Program-made: the position numbers and the translations under genes
Assembly (NCBI RefSeq): GCF_004770905.1
Contig: NZ_RQHT01000012.1
Location: 62,001-126,000, forward strand
Origin: Leptospira bandrabouensis
GTDB taxonomy: Bacteria > Spirochaetota > Leptospiria > Leptospirales > Leptospiraceae
DNA length: 64,000 bases
Direction: 5' to 3'
Shown: one piece after another, positions 30,911 to 39,835 of the stretch
How positions within the stretch are numbered: the stretch's first letter is position 1
Layout: every line of letters starts with the position of its first letter
Notes under the pieces: generated by a model
Told to the model about the DNA's origin: nothing
Databases searched by the model: none
The model's input: only the letters and a program-made list of their open reading frames with translations

Positions 30911-30913
30911 CCC

Positions 30914-32356
30914 ATGTCATATACTCCATCCTCCAATGATTTAATAGCAATTTCTCCCATGTTGATTTTATGTGGGGTGGCTTTACTTTCTCTTGTTGTT
31001 CAGTTTCTTGTTCCCAAAGAAGAAGATTCCAAACCATTATGGGTGCTTTCGGTTCTGGGAATTCTTGGTGCTATGTATGCTTTGTATCATACAACAGGAT
31101 CTCCTGGGTATGGTAAATTTTTTGGATCACAGATTTCGATTAGTCCCCTTACCGTTTGGCTAAGTGCGATTTATTTGATTGCGGGGCTTATCACTTTACT
31201 CGTGGCACCACCATTTCTCGCTCAACATAAAACCTTGTTTCCTGAGTTTTTTCCTCTCCTTCTATTTTGTTTGTCGGGGATGATGTTTCTCACTTCTGGA
31301 TATGATTTTATTGTCATCTTTGTTGGATTAGAAATCCTTTCGCTTGCATTATATGTGATGATTGGAATGGCTCGTACTTCCGTTTCTTCTTTAGAAAGTG
31401 CTATGAAATACTTTTTACTCGGAACCTTTAGTTCTGGGTTTATGTTACTAGGAATTGCTTTTTTATATGGTGGTTCAGGAACCACAAACCTAGACGGAGC
31501 ACTTCGTGGTTTGTTTCTAAAAGGTTATGAATCCAATTTTTCAAAGTTAGGTTTTGGACTTTTTTTGGTGGGAGTGTCTTTTAAAGCAGCACTTGTTCCA
31601 TTCCATTCTTGGACTCCTGATGTATATGAAGGTGCACAAACACCCATCACTGGTTTTATGGCAAGTGCCGGTAAGGCATCGGCTCTTGGGCTAATGATCG
31701 TATTATTTAATCATATCCCCGTGGGTGAGATGGGAGATACTTGGAAAGTATTAATGGGAGTGATTGCCCTTGTTTCCATGACTTGGGGAAATATTGTAGC
31801 TCTCAAACAAGAAAACCTCAAACGAATGTTAGCTTACTCTTCTATTTCTCATGCTGGATATATTGTGGCAGGGATCGCTTGTGGGGCTGGTCTCGAAGCC
31901 TTGTATTATCTATTTTCTTATTCTCTATTAAATTTGGCTGCTTTTGCTATCATTTCCTATTTGGAACAGGGCAAACACGAAGTGACTGTCAATGGAATCG
32001 CGCATTTGAGCGCAGAACATCCGTTAACGGCCCTTTCACTTTCCATTATCTTTTTAGCTTTTGCTGGATTTCCACCCTTAATCGGATTTTGGACCAAACT
32101 TTTCCTTTTGCAAAAAATTGCTGAATCGGATTTATTATTCAACCGCATCCTGCTTTTTGGGGCCGTGGCAAACTCTTGTGTGGCCTTCTACTACTACATG
32201 AAAATCACCATCCAATCCTATATGAAACAAGAAACAGGTGCAGTGGCGGGAGTTCGTGACCTTCCGACTATGCCAACCCTAGGCTTTTTGGTATTTCTTT
32301 TGAGTTTGTTTTTTACAGTGGGTTGGGTCTTTTTCCAACCTGGAGCTTTGTTATAA
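30914..32356 (+). CDS. nuoN: NADH-quinone oxidoreductase subunit N
   Basis: 480 residues, the third antiporter-like subunit of complex I. Motifs: F-V-G-L-E-I-L-S-L-A-L-Y-V-M, S-F-K-A-A-L-V-P-F-H-S-W-T-P-D-V-Y-E-G, and a late L-A-F-A-G-F-P-P-L-I-G-F-W-T-K. It is the last gene of the operon; no nuoG or nuoI appears after it. Confidence 0.97.
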   Translation: MSYTPSSNDLIAISPMLILCGVALLSLVVQFLVPKEEDSKPLWVLSVLGILGAMYALYHTTGSPGYGKFFGSQISISPLTVWLSAIYLIAGLITLLVAPPFLAQHKTLFPEFFPLLLFCLSGMMFLTSGYDFIVIFVGLEILSLALYVMIGMARTSVSSLESAMKYFLLGTFSSGFMLLGIAFLYGGSGTTNLDGALRGLFLKGYESNFSKLGFGLFLVGVSFKAALVPFHSWTPDVYEGAQTPITGFMASAGKASALGLMIVLFNHIPVGEMGDTWKVLMGVIALVSMTWGNIVALKQENLKRMLAYSSISHAGYIVAGIACGAGLEALYYLFSYSLLNLAAFAIISYLEQGKHEVTVNGIAHLSAEHPLTALSLSIIFLAFAGFPPLIGFWTKLFLLQKIAESDLLFNRILLFGAVANSCVAFYYYMKITIQSYMKQETGAVAGVRDLPTMPTLGFLVFLLSLFFTVGWVFFQPGALL

Positions 32357-32365
32357 AATCGCAAA

Positions 32366-32379
32366 TCTGTTATAACAGA
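32366..32379. promoter_or_regulatory. 14-bp perfect palindrome between nuoN and mtnD
   Basis: TCTGTTATAACAGA is a perfect palindrome 10 bases after the nuoN stop and about 80 bases before mtnD. It could be a protein-binding site for mtnD control or a short terminator stem, but it has no GC-rich core and no T-run. Confidence 0.35.
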
Positions 32380-32456
32380 ATTAGTTCCAGGATAGCGAAA
32401 AACGAATTGATTCATAGATAGGGATCTAGAGGGTAGTCCGTAGGTAGGTATTTCGT

Positions 32457-32990
32457 ATGGCAACCATTCTAAGAAAGTCAGGAACTCTAGAGGATCCCTC
32501 AGCAATTAAGGATTTCCTTGTTTCCAAGGGTCTTGTTTATGAATTCTATAAAACCCCAGAAACTTTGGATCTCATCCTTGACCAAAAGGGCTTAAATGAT
32601 GCGGAAAAAGCGGAAGTTCTTTCAGGATTGGAATATCGATTTGACCAACTAAAGAAAGAACATGGTTACAAAGCCAATGACCTCGTTGTCCTGCATGACG
32701 AAGTTCCTGGAATCCAGGACATGTTAGCGAAATTTGATAAACTACATATCCATACAGATGAAGAAGTACGTTATATCATTGATGGAAGTGGGATTTTTGG
32801 ATTCATCATTGATGGAGAAAGATTTGAAGTCCATGTGAGTAAAGGTGATTTTCTTTCGATCCCTGCCAATACTAACCACTGGTTCACCCTGGACAAAAAT
32901 TTAAGAATCAAAGCGGTTCGTTACTTCAAAGACAATTCAGGATGGACTCCTGTTTATGTGGATGAATCAAAAGTTTTAATCAACGTTTGA
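32457..32990 (+). CDS. mtnD: Acireductone dioxygenase
   Basis: 177-residue cupin enzyme of the methionine salvage pathway. It oxidises acireductone to the keto-acid precursor of methionine plus formate when iron-loaded. The metal ligands are visible as His97, His99 and Glu103 in H-I-H-T-D-E-E-V-R, and His141 in T-N-H-W-F. These positions match the family within one residue. The other salvage genes are not in the window. A GTAGGTAGG-type leader precedes the ATG. Confidence 0.93.
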   Translation: MATILRKSGTLEDPSAIKDFLVSKGLVYEFYKTPETLDLILDQKGLNDAEKAEVLSGLEYRFDQLKKEHGYKANDLVVLHDEVPGIQDMLAKFDKLHIHTDEEVRYIIDGSGIFGFIIDGERFEVHVSKGDFLSIPANTNHWFTLDKNLRIKAVRYFKDNSGWTPVYVDESKVLINV

Positions 32991-32999
32991 CGGAGAAAA

Positions 33000-33025
33000 G
33001 AATCTCTTCCTTTTTGAAGGGATTC
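33000..33025. terminator. Putative terminator hairpin after mtnD
   Basis: GAATCTCTTC (33000-33009) pairs with GAAGGGATTC (33016-33025) with one G-T wobble; the loop is CTTTTT. It lies 10 bases after mtnD, between convergent mtnD and recJ. No strong T-run follows, so confidence is moderate. Confidence 0.45.
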
Positions 33026-33081
33026 CTACTTGAAAAAAAGAAACCTCGAGAGTTTCGAATCGTTTGCTTAATAAACTTTTT

Positions 33082-35052
33082 TTAGTTTGATACGGCAGGG
33101 TTCTCTGCCGTGATTCCAAACCACTCGACAATAAATTGAAGGGTGGTTCTTCCTTGGTAAAAATTTTCTTCCAAACTTCCTACCAAATCAAAACTTCCAT
33201 GTTCTGACATAAACTTTTGGAATTCTTTACCTTTGTTCCAAATCATATACTTTAAGGAACCACTTCCAATCAAATGGAATCGAACGTGTTTTCCTCCACT
33301 AAGTGGAGTTAGGTGAATTGCCTTTGCATTTTTAATCGCTAGTTTGATATCTGGATTCCCTTGGCCAAAGGGTTCGAGGTCTTTCCATTCCTTGAGTAAC
33401 CTTTCTCCGATTTCTTCGGTGAGAACAGTAAAGTCTGTATCGATGGAGTGGACTTTGGGTTTTTCTTTATCAACAGAAAGCCAATCTTTAGCAGCCGTAT
33501 ACAATGCCGATTCAAAGGCAGGGATTTGGTCGATTTTAATAGAAAATCCTCCCGCTTCTGGATGGCCACCGAAATGTAAAAAATGTTCCGAAAGAGATTC
33601 TAATAGTTCTAAAACATTTTCGGGACCATAGGAACGAATGCTTCCTCTCGCATCACCATTGTCAGGTGCAAGAAAAATGGCAGGTTTTTTGTAAGTATCC
33701 ACCATCCTTGTGGCCACAATTCCGCTGACCCCAGGTTCCATATCAGGTTCATAACAAAATACGACTTCGTGTGCGGTTCGTTCCGGTTTTCTCTGGAAAT
33801 AACGTTCGACGCGGTCCATATTGCGTTTGGTTCTTTCTTTTCTTTCTTCATTGATGGAAAGGAGTTGTTTGGCCTTGGTTTTTGCCTCTGTAGTTGTTTC
33901 CGATAATAATAAAGAAACAGCTTCTTCCGTTTTTCCCATCCGGCCAGCCGAATTGAGAACAGGTCCTATCGACCAACCTAAATCTTTTGTGGTCACACCT
34001 TGGGGGCTAAGTTTCAGTTCTTTTAATAGTTCCGATAAACCTTTTCTTTTTTTATCACCAACATAGAGTTTGGTGAGCGAGTTTAAGGCTAGTTTGACAA
34101 AATGCCTGTTTTCCCCAACAAGAGGCATCATATCGGTAATGGTTCCAATCCCGGCAAGGTCTGTTTCTTCTTCTAATCCAGAAAAAAATTCGGGGATGTT
34201 GGAACATTGGTAAAAGAAAAGTTTTCTTTCTTCATCCACTGGGATCGCTGTCGTAAAGTTCTCTGGGTAAGGAAAAATCGATTTGTCATCTAAAGGTAGT
34301 GAGGTGAGGGTTTCATTTGTAAGTTTGATTCCATTCTGAAAATAAGTGATTTGATTTTGTCCTGTTTCTTCTTTAAATTCTATTTTTTTATAAACTTTTC
34401 CAAATTCATCACTTTGTCGGAATAAAATGGCAGATACTAATTTAAAGGAAAGCACTGCCGTGCAGATTTTTTTTTCAGGGTATTGGGAGTCTGTCCTTCT
34501 CGGATTCACCAAAGCGCAGTTAGTGGGAATGCGAACAGGAACTTCGTGGTGGTCAAGTACAATGACTTGGATACCTGTATTTGTGAGTTCTTCGATTTCA
34601 TCGGCTTGGCTTGAACCAAAGTCCAGTGTCACAAGAAGGTCAGGTTTTACTTTTTTTATTTTTACCAGGGCTTCTTTACAAAGACCGTAAGGATCACTTT
34701 CGGATGAAACCATCACTTCTAAATTGATAGAAGAAAAGCTTGGATGGGATTTTAGAAAGAATGCCAGTAAACAGGTGGAACTCACTCCATCAGAATCTCT
34801 ATCTCCATAGAGGAGGATTTTTTTTCCATCTTTTACAAATGAGAGAAGAAGTTCCACTGCCATCGAAAGATCGGGAAGGGAGAAGGGGGAATGTAAACAA
34901 GAAAAGTCAGAACTTAGCAGTTCTTTGGGGTGAATGTTGCGAAGGCCCTCTCTTTTATCGACTAAGTAACGTAAGAGGGGGCGTTTGGAATCAACTTTGG
35001 TTCGAACTTCGGAAAGTAATGGCCCGAAGTGAACCTTGGTTACATGATGCAA
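33082..35052 (-). CDS. recJ: Single-stranded-DNA 5'-3' exonuclease RecJ
   Basis: 656 residues. RecJ degrades single-stranded DNA from the 5' end in recombination and repair. The DHH domain has Y-G-D-R-D-S-D-G, T-L-D-F-G-S-S and V-L-D-H-H-E-V-P. The DHHA1 domain has G-G-H-P-E-A-G-G-F-S-I. The C-terminal OB-like domain ends the protein. The start is a TTG at 35052 that overlaps the bactofilin gene by 13 bases; no ATG lies nearby in frame. An insert of about 60 residues sits between the DHH and later motifs. Confidence 0.94.
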   Translation of the reverse strand: MHHVTKVHFGPLLSEVRTKVDSKRPLLRYLVDKREGLRNIHPKELLSSDFSCLHSPFSLPDLSMAVELLLSFVKDGKKILLYGDRDSDGVSSTCLLAFFLKSHPSFSSINLEVMVSSESDPYGLCKEALVKIKKVKPDLLVTLDFGSSQADEIEELTNTGIQVIVLDHHEVPVRIPTNCALVNPRRTDSQYPEKKICTAVLSFKLVSAILFRQSDEFGKVYKKIEFKEETGQNQITYFQNGIKLTNETLTSLPLDDKSIFPYPENFTTAIPVDEERKLFFYQCSNIPEFFSGLEEETDLAGIGTITDMMPLVGENRHFVKLALNSLTKLYVGDKKRKGLSELLKELKLSPQGVTTKDLGWSIGPVLNSAGRMGKTEEAVSLLLSETTTEAKTKAKQLLSINEERKERTKRNMDRVERYFQRKPERTAHEVVFCYEPDMEPGVSGIVATRMVDTYKKPAIFLAPDNGDARGSIRSYGPENVLELLESLSEHFLHFGGHPEAGGFSIKIDQIPAFESALYTAAKDWLSVDKEKPKVHSIDTDFTVLTEEIGERLLKEWKDLEPFGQGNPDIKLAIKNAKAIHLTPLSGGKHVRFHLIGSGSLKYMIWNKGKEFQKFMSEHGSFDLVGSLEENFYQGRTTLQFIVEWFGITAENPAVSN

Positions 35053-35399
35053 TTGCCAATAATTTTGGAACCGAATTCTACTTCGAGTCCCGGTGTTTTG
35101 ATATCTCCAACTACCTTACCATTTTTTTTAAGTTCTACCTTTTCTTTTGCGTCCACGTTTCCTTTTAGATTTCCGTGAACCACAAGGCTTCCTACTTCTA
35201 CATCGGCTTCTACGTCGCCTGTTTCATCAATGATGAGTTTGCCTTGGGATGTAATCGTGCCTTTGAACTGACCTTTGATTTTTAATGTTTGGTTGAAGGA
35301 AAGGGTTCCGCGAAACGTAATGTCGTCGCTAATGATGGTGTCTATAGATTCGTCTTTCATCGGTAGGGATAGTCTTGTTTGACTCTCGTGTTTTGGCAA
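35040..35399 (-). CDS. Bactofilin-family cytoskeletal protein
   Basis: 119 residues (106 if the second ATG at 35360 is used). The body is a repeating beta-helix: I-K-G-Q-F-K-G-T-I, G-D-V-E-A-D-V, H-G-N-L-K-G-N-V, N-G-K-V-V-G-D-I, the G-x-(I/V)-x-G-x-(I/V) repeat of bactofilins. Bactofilins polymerise into filaments that position cell-wall or polar machinery. The 3' end overlaps the recJ start, giving an operon. Confidence 0.9.
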   Translation of the reverse strand: MPKHESQTRLSLPMKDESIDTIISDDITFRGTLSFNQTLKIKGQFKGTITSQGKLIIDETGDVEADVEVGSLVVHGNLKGNVDAKEKVELKKNGKVVGDIKTPGLEVEFGSKIIGNCIM

Positions 35400-35459
35400 C
35401 TACACAAGTATTTGTCATCAAAAGGAAATGGAAAAAAGTTCATATTTCCGGGGTTTTCA

Positions 35460-35498
35460 CTTGAGTCTCCAGGTCGATTCTTGAACCTGGGTCTCAAG
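35460..35498 (+). promoter_or_regulatory. Leader hairpin 1 before the metal-efflux locus
   Basis: CTTGAG (35460-35465) and CCAGGT (35469-35474) pair with ACCTGG (35485-35490) and CTCAAG (35493-35498), leaving a TCT/GT internal loop and a 10-base apical loop. It ends 14 bases before the start at 35513. The 3' arm contains TGGGTCTC, shared with hairpin 2 at 35864. It may be an operator or an RNA leader element; no known riboswitch is recognised. Confidence 0.45.
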
Positions 35499-35512
35499 TA
35501 TAGGAAAAAACA

Positions 35513-35839
35513 GTGAAAATTAGGCGCTTCTGGAAGTCAGGGTTCATCCTGCTTTTAGCGGTTTTCATCAATCTGAATCTGGTCGACGACCGGTTTGTTT
35601 CTCCTCTCGAAGATTTGGACTTTCAATACCAATCCTACGAGTTGGAAGAAACGACTCGTGTTCTGACTTCCTCTAAAGAATCCAACCAAGTTTTGAAACT
35701 GGTTCCTTCTCGAAGAATCGAAGCTCCTTTGAGAGTTTCTGTGATTCGTTGGTCTACACTTTCAACAGAACCTGCTTTTTTTCACGAAATTCTTATCTTA
35801 TTTCACTTTCTATACCTCCCGCCCCCTGTTTTGGCTTAA
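35513..35839 (+). CDS. Small membrane-anchored protein of unknown function
   Basis: 108 residues from a GTG. An N-terminal signal anchor (about residues 8-24) is followed by a hydrophilic region and a hydrophobic, Pro-containing C-terminus (F-H-E-I-L-I-L-F-H-F-L-Y). It sits immediately upstream of a heavy-metal efflux permease, in the same direction, with a structured leader in front of each gene. It may be an accessory or leader protein of that locus. The family is not recognised and the frame is short. Confidence 0.55.
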   Translation: MKIRRFWKSGFILLLAVFINLNLVDDRFVSPLEDLDFQYQSYELEETTRVLTSSKESNQVLKLVPSRRIEAPLRVSVIRWSTLSTEPAFFHEILILFHFLYLPPPVLA

Positions 35840-35863
35840 TCGTTGCATGTAGATTAGTCTAGA

Positions 35864-35889
35864 AGTAGAGCCTAATTTGGGTCTCTACT
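35864..35889 (+). promoter_or_regulatory. Leader hairpin 2 before the RND permease gene
   Basis: AGTAGAG (35864-35870) plus CC pair with GG plus CTCTACT (35883-35889), with GT bulged and the loop TAATTT. It ends 25 bases before the permease ATG. Its 3' half has TGGGTCTC, identical to the 3' half of hairpin 1, including the bulged GT. Confidence 0.45.
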
Positions 35890-35914
35890 ACGTTTTCAAT
35901 TTGAAATAGGAATT

Positions 35915-38900
35915 ATGTTAGAAAAAATCATTCAGTTTTCCATTCACAAACGAGCCACAGTCCTCGTTTTGACAGCAGCACTCACCATTGTTGGTTTTTA
36001 CAATGCGCTGCACCTTTCGATCGATGCCATTCCCGATGTGACAAACGTGCAGGTGTCGGCAGTGACTTCGGTGCCTGGTCTTTCTCCCTTAGAAGTAGAA
36101 CAGTTTATTACTTACCCCATCGAACTTGAGTTTAACGGGATGCCCAAGGTCACAGAGATTCGTTCCATTTCAAGAACGGGTGTTAGTTCTGTAACGGTTA
36201 TCTTCGAAGATGGAACAGATATCTATTTTGCAAGACAACTTGTCAATGAGAGGCTCAAACAAGCAGAAAACTTTATCCCCAAATCCTATGGCAGACCGGA
36301 ACTTTCTCCGATTGCCACTGGTCTTGGCGATATTTATGAATTTGCTCTAGTATCCGAAAGCCATTCACCAGAAGAACTGCGAACGGTGATGGAATGGGAA
36401 GTTGCAAGACAACTTCGTTCTGTCAAAGGAATCATTGATGTGAACGTGGTTGGGGGAGATGCCAAACAGTTTCAAATTAAAATCGACCCCAAACGATTGT
36501 TATCTCATAATTTAACTCTCTCTCATATTACAGAAGCTCTGGAAGGTGCCAATGTTAACTTAGGTGGGGGGTATATCCAAAAAGGCGAAGAACAATTTGT
36601 GATTCGAGGCGAAAGCCAATTTAAGTCGATTGATGATATTGCAAGGCTTTCGGTTCGAACCTCAAGAGATGGAATTCCTTTGACACTGGGTCAAATTGCC
36701 AAAGTGGAAACGGGTCCTGCCCTTCGTTTTGGTTTGAGTACCATGAACGGCAAACGCGAAGTTGTGGGTGGGACTGCCATGATGTTACTCGGCAGTAACT
36801 CCCTCCAAGTGGTGAGCCGAGTGAAAGAAAAAATGAAAGAGATTGAATCTCGTCTTCCCCAAGGGATGAAGATCCAAGTGTATTATGACCGCTCGGAATT
36901 CATTGGCCGAACTCTTTCGACTGTATTTACCAATTTGGTAGAAGCTGCCATCATTGTTCTCGTTTGTCTCATTTTAACTTTAGGAACGGTGAAGGGAGCT
37001 TTTGCCGTTGCCCTAGCCATTCCTGTTTCCATGATGGTGGCCACAATTCTTATGAATGCCTTTGGTATTGTGGGAAACTTGATGTCTCTTGGTGCTCTTG
37101 ACTTTGGTCTTCTTGTAGATGGTTCCATTGTGATGTTAGAGTCCACTCTTCATGGATTTTTACTGCGTAAAAGTTTCCTACTTTCGAAAACATCGGCCCA
37201 GGACATGGAAGATGGGATGGAAGAAGTCATCATGGAGTCTTGTATCAAAGTGGTGCGGGCTTCCGCATTTAGTGTGGGAATTATTTTACTAGTTTATTTA
37301 CCACTGATGACACTGGAAGGTGTGGAAGGTAGGATGTTCCGTCCAATGGCAATTACCGTTGCATTTGCGTTAGGTGCTGCACTTCTTTATTCCATTACCA
37401 CTTTCCCGGCCCTCATGTCTTATATTTATAAAAAGCCAATTTTGCATGAGTCTGCCTTTTGGGAAAAGTTTCAAACTAAATATGCAGAAGTTTTGACCTA
37501 TGGGATGAAGTTCAAACGCCAGTTTACTTATGCCGGGATCGGTGTTGTTTTGTTATCGTTTATGCTCGCATCCACTCTTGGATCGGAATTTTTACCTAGA
37601 ATTGATGAAGGAGAAATTGCCATCGACATCAAACGATTACCTTCTACTGCCATCAATCACTCTCGTGATTTGAATTTGGAAATGGAAAAGGTGATTTTGA
37701 AATTTCCAGAAGCAGTGAGTGTGGTTTCGAGGCAAGGTCGGGGGGAATCGGCAGCAGAACCCATTGGTTCGGAAGAAGGGGAGATGATGGTCAAATTGAA
37801 ACCTAAAAAGGAATGGGTTTCGGCAGGTGACCGCGAAGAGCTGATGGAACTCATGAAAAACTCTGTGAACAACAGTGTTCCTTCTTCTTACATTAGTTTA
37901 TCGCAACCAATTGAAAATCGCGTCAATGCATTGTTATCTGGTTCCAAAGCCGATATTGTCATTAAAATTTATGGAGATGATTTAAAAACACTCAAATCCA
38001 TTGCAGACAATTATGCCTCCAAAATCAAAAAAATCCAGGGAGCTGCTGACTTACGAGTCCAAAAACTTTTAGGTTTACCACTTCTCGAAATCAAAATGAA
38101 TCGTGGAAACATGGCGCGTTACGGTGTTCGTGCAGAAGAAATTCTCACTACCATCGAAACACTTCGGGTGGGTGCCAATGCGGGAAAAGTTTATGAAGGT
38201 TACAAACGATTTGATTTGATTGTTCGTTTGGATGCTGACGTAACAGACATTGGTGTGATCGAAAACGTTCCCGTGATGACAGAGCTTGGGGGAACAGTTC
38301 CACTCGGTCAAGTCACAGACATTACGATGACAGAAGGGCCTGCCGCACTTTATCACGAAGGTTTAAAACGAAGGATCCTTGTCGAAGTAAACGTTCGTGG
38401 CCGCGATATGATTGGATTTGTGAATGATGTGCAAGCTGCTACTGGATCTATCGAATCTGGATTACCACAAGGATACTATGTGGATTGGGGTGGGCAGTTT
38501 GAAAACTTCACTCGTGCAAAGAATAGGCTTGCCATCGTAATTCCCATTGCAGGTGCGATTATTTTTGCGATGCTCTTTATTGCTTTTGGAAGTGTCTATT
38601 ATGCATTGGGAGTTTTTATTTTAGTACCATTGTCACTTTCCGGAGGAATCCTTTCCCTTGTGATCCGCGGCCTGCCTTTTTCCATTCCTGCGGGAGTTGG
38701 ATTTATTGCGGCAGCCGGTATATCGGTGTTAAACGGGGTTGTGTATGCTTCGGCACTCAAGGACCAATTAAAAGTCACTCGTGATCCTTCCAAAGCTGTG
38801 GTGGAAGCGGCAGTCTACACTCTTCGTGCGGTTGCAACCACTGAACTTGTGGCCATCATCGGATTTTTACCTATGGCCATTGCCTCCAGTGCAGGAGCCG

Positions 38901-39211
38901 AAGTGCAAAGACCACTGGCAACTGTAGTCATGGGTGGGGTTCTTGTGGCGACCATCTTATCTCGTTTTCTACTTCCGATTGCCTTCGAATTTTTAGTCAA
39001 ACTAGCACAAAGACAAGAAATCAGACAAATGGAAAGGGAACGTAAAATGAATGAATACTTTGTAGAAGAAATGAAAAAATACAAAGATATAAATATTCAT
39101 GATACTCATGGACATTCACATGATTCTGAATTAGAACCAAATGAAATTCATAATGAAGACGATTCTAAAACAAACAAACCAAATCAAAAATCGAAAAAAA
39201 AGAGGAATTAA
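35915..39211 (+). CDS. Heavy-metal efflux RND permease (CzcA/CusA family)
   Basis: 1098 residues, the inner-membrane proton-driven pump of a tripartite metal-export system. The heavy-metal RND signature D-F-G-L-L-V-D-G-x(5)-E is present, with Asp396, Asp402 and Glu409 equivalent in spacing to the proton-relay residues of CzcA. Two repeats of one plus five helices flank two large periplasmic domains, as in the family. The ion cannot be read from the sequence. The C-terminus has an unusual His-rich tail (H-D-T-H-G-H-S-H-D) after a charged stretch. The pyrophosphatase ATG follows the stop directly. Confidence 0.93.
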   Translation: MLEKIIQFSIHKRATVLVLTAALTIVGFYNALHLSIDAIPDVTNVQVSAVTSVPGLSPLEVEQFITYPIELEFNGMPKVTEIRSISRTGVSSVTVIFEDGTDIYFARQLVNERLKQAENFIPKSYGRPELSPIATGLGDIYEFALVSESHSPEELRTVMEWEVARQLRSVKGIIDVNVVGGDAKQFQIKIDPKRLLSHNLTLSHITEALEGANVNLGGGYIQKGEEQFVIRGESQFKSIDDIARLSVRTSRDGIPLTLGQIAKVETGPALRFGLSTMNGKREVVGGTAMMLLGSNSLQVVSRVKEKMKEIESRLPQGMKIQVYYDRSEFIGRTLSTVFTNLVEAAIIVLVCLILTLGTVKGAFAVALAIPVSMMVATILMNAFGIVGNLMSLGALDFGLLVDGSIVMLESTLHGFLLRKSFLLSKTSAQDMEDGMEEVIMESCIKVVRASAFSVGIILLVYLPLMTLEGVEGRMFRPMAITVAFALGAALLYSITTFPALMSYIYKKPILHESAFWEKFQTKYAEVLTYGMKFKRQFTYAGIGVVLLSFMLASTLGSEFLPRIDEGEIAIDIKRLPSTAINHSRDLNLEMEKVILKFPEAVSVVSRQGRGESAAEPIGSEEGEMMVKLKPKKEWVSAGDREELMELMKNSVNNSVPSSYISLSQPIENRVNALLSGSKADIVIKIYGDDLKTLKSIADNYASKIKKIQGAADLRVQKLLGLPLLEIKMNRGNMARYGVRAEEILTTIETLRVGANAGKVYEGYKRFDLIVRLDADVTDIGVIENVPVMTELGGTVPLGQVTDITMTEGPAALYHEGLKRRILVEVNVRGRDMIGFVNDVQAATGSIESGLPQGYYVDWGGQFENFTRAKNRLAIVIPIAGAIIFAMLFIAFGSVYYALGVFILVPLSLSGGILSLVIRGLPFSIPAGVGFIAAAGISVLNGVVYASALKDQLKVTRDPSKAVVEAAVYTLRAVATTELVAIIGFLPMAIASSAGAEVQRPLATVVMGGVLVATILSRFLLPIAFEFLVKLAQRQEIRQMERERKMNEYFVEEMKKYKDINIHDTHGHSHDSELEPNEIHNEDDSKTNKPNQKSKKKRN

Positions 39212-39835
39212 ATGAAACCTAATTATTACGTAGCACATCCTTGGCATGGATTGGAACTCGGACCAAAAGCACCCGATGAGTTGGATGTATTTATCGAACT
39301 CACACCACAAGACACGGTGAAATATGAAATTGATAAAGCTTCTGGTTTTATCCGTGTGGACAGACCTCAAAAGTATAGTAACCGTTCACCGACTCTCTAT
39401 GGATTTATCCCAAGAACATTTTCAGGAGAAGCTTCTGGAAAACATTGTTCGGAAGTTGTGGGAAGACCAGACATCATTGGAGATGGAGATCCTATCGACA
39501 TTTGTGTACTCAGTGTCAATCCCATCACACATGGAAATATGATTTTAACAGTCATTCCTATTGGTGGACTTCGAATGATTGATAAAGGCGAAGCAGATGA
39601 CAAAATTGTCGCTGTTTTAAAAGGGGACGAAGTGTTCGGACAAATCAAAGATATTTCAGAAGTTCCGAAAGCTCTGATCAACAAACTCCACCATTATTTT
39701 TTAACTTACAAACTCGATCCGAACTCACCTTCAACGGGAACCGTAGAGATTACCGAAGTGTATGATCGTGTGGAAGCTATAAAAGTCATCCAGTTTGGAA
39801 TCGAAGATTATATAAAGAAATTTGTAACTGTATGA
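39212..39835 (+). CDS. ppa: Inorganic pyrophosphatase (family I)
   Basis: 207 residues. It hydrolyses pyrophosphate to phosphate with divalent metal ions. The catalytic signature D-G-D-P-I-D-I-C-V-L is present, with Y-G-F-I-P-R-T before it and E-V-x-G later. It is embedded between the RND permease (0 bases away) and the outer-membrane channel (4-base overlap), so it is cotranscribed with the metal-efflux genes. This is an unusual context. Alternative function is unlikely given the intact active site. Confidence 0.88.
   Translation: MKPNYYVAHPWHGLELGPKAPDELDVFIELTPQDTVKYEIDKASGFIRVDRPQKYSNRSPTLYGFIPRTFSGEASGKHCSEVVGRPDIIGDGDPIDICVLSVNPITHGNMILTVIPIGGLRMIDKGEADDKIVAVLKGDEVFGQIKDISEVPKALINKLHHYFLTYKLDPNSPSTGTVEITEVYDRVEAIKVIQFGIEDYIKKFVTV

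Noticed and set aside
32380..32456. S-adenosylmethionine riboswitch before mtnD
   Set aside because: The leader is too short and lacks the conserved multi-helix core of any SAM riboswitch class.
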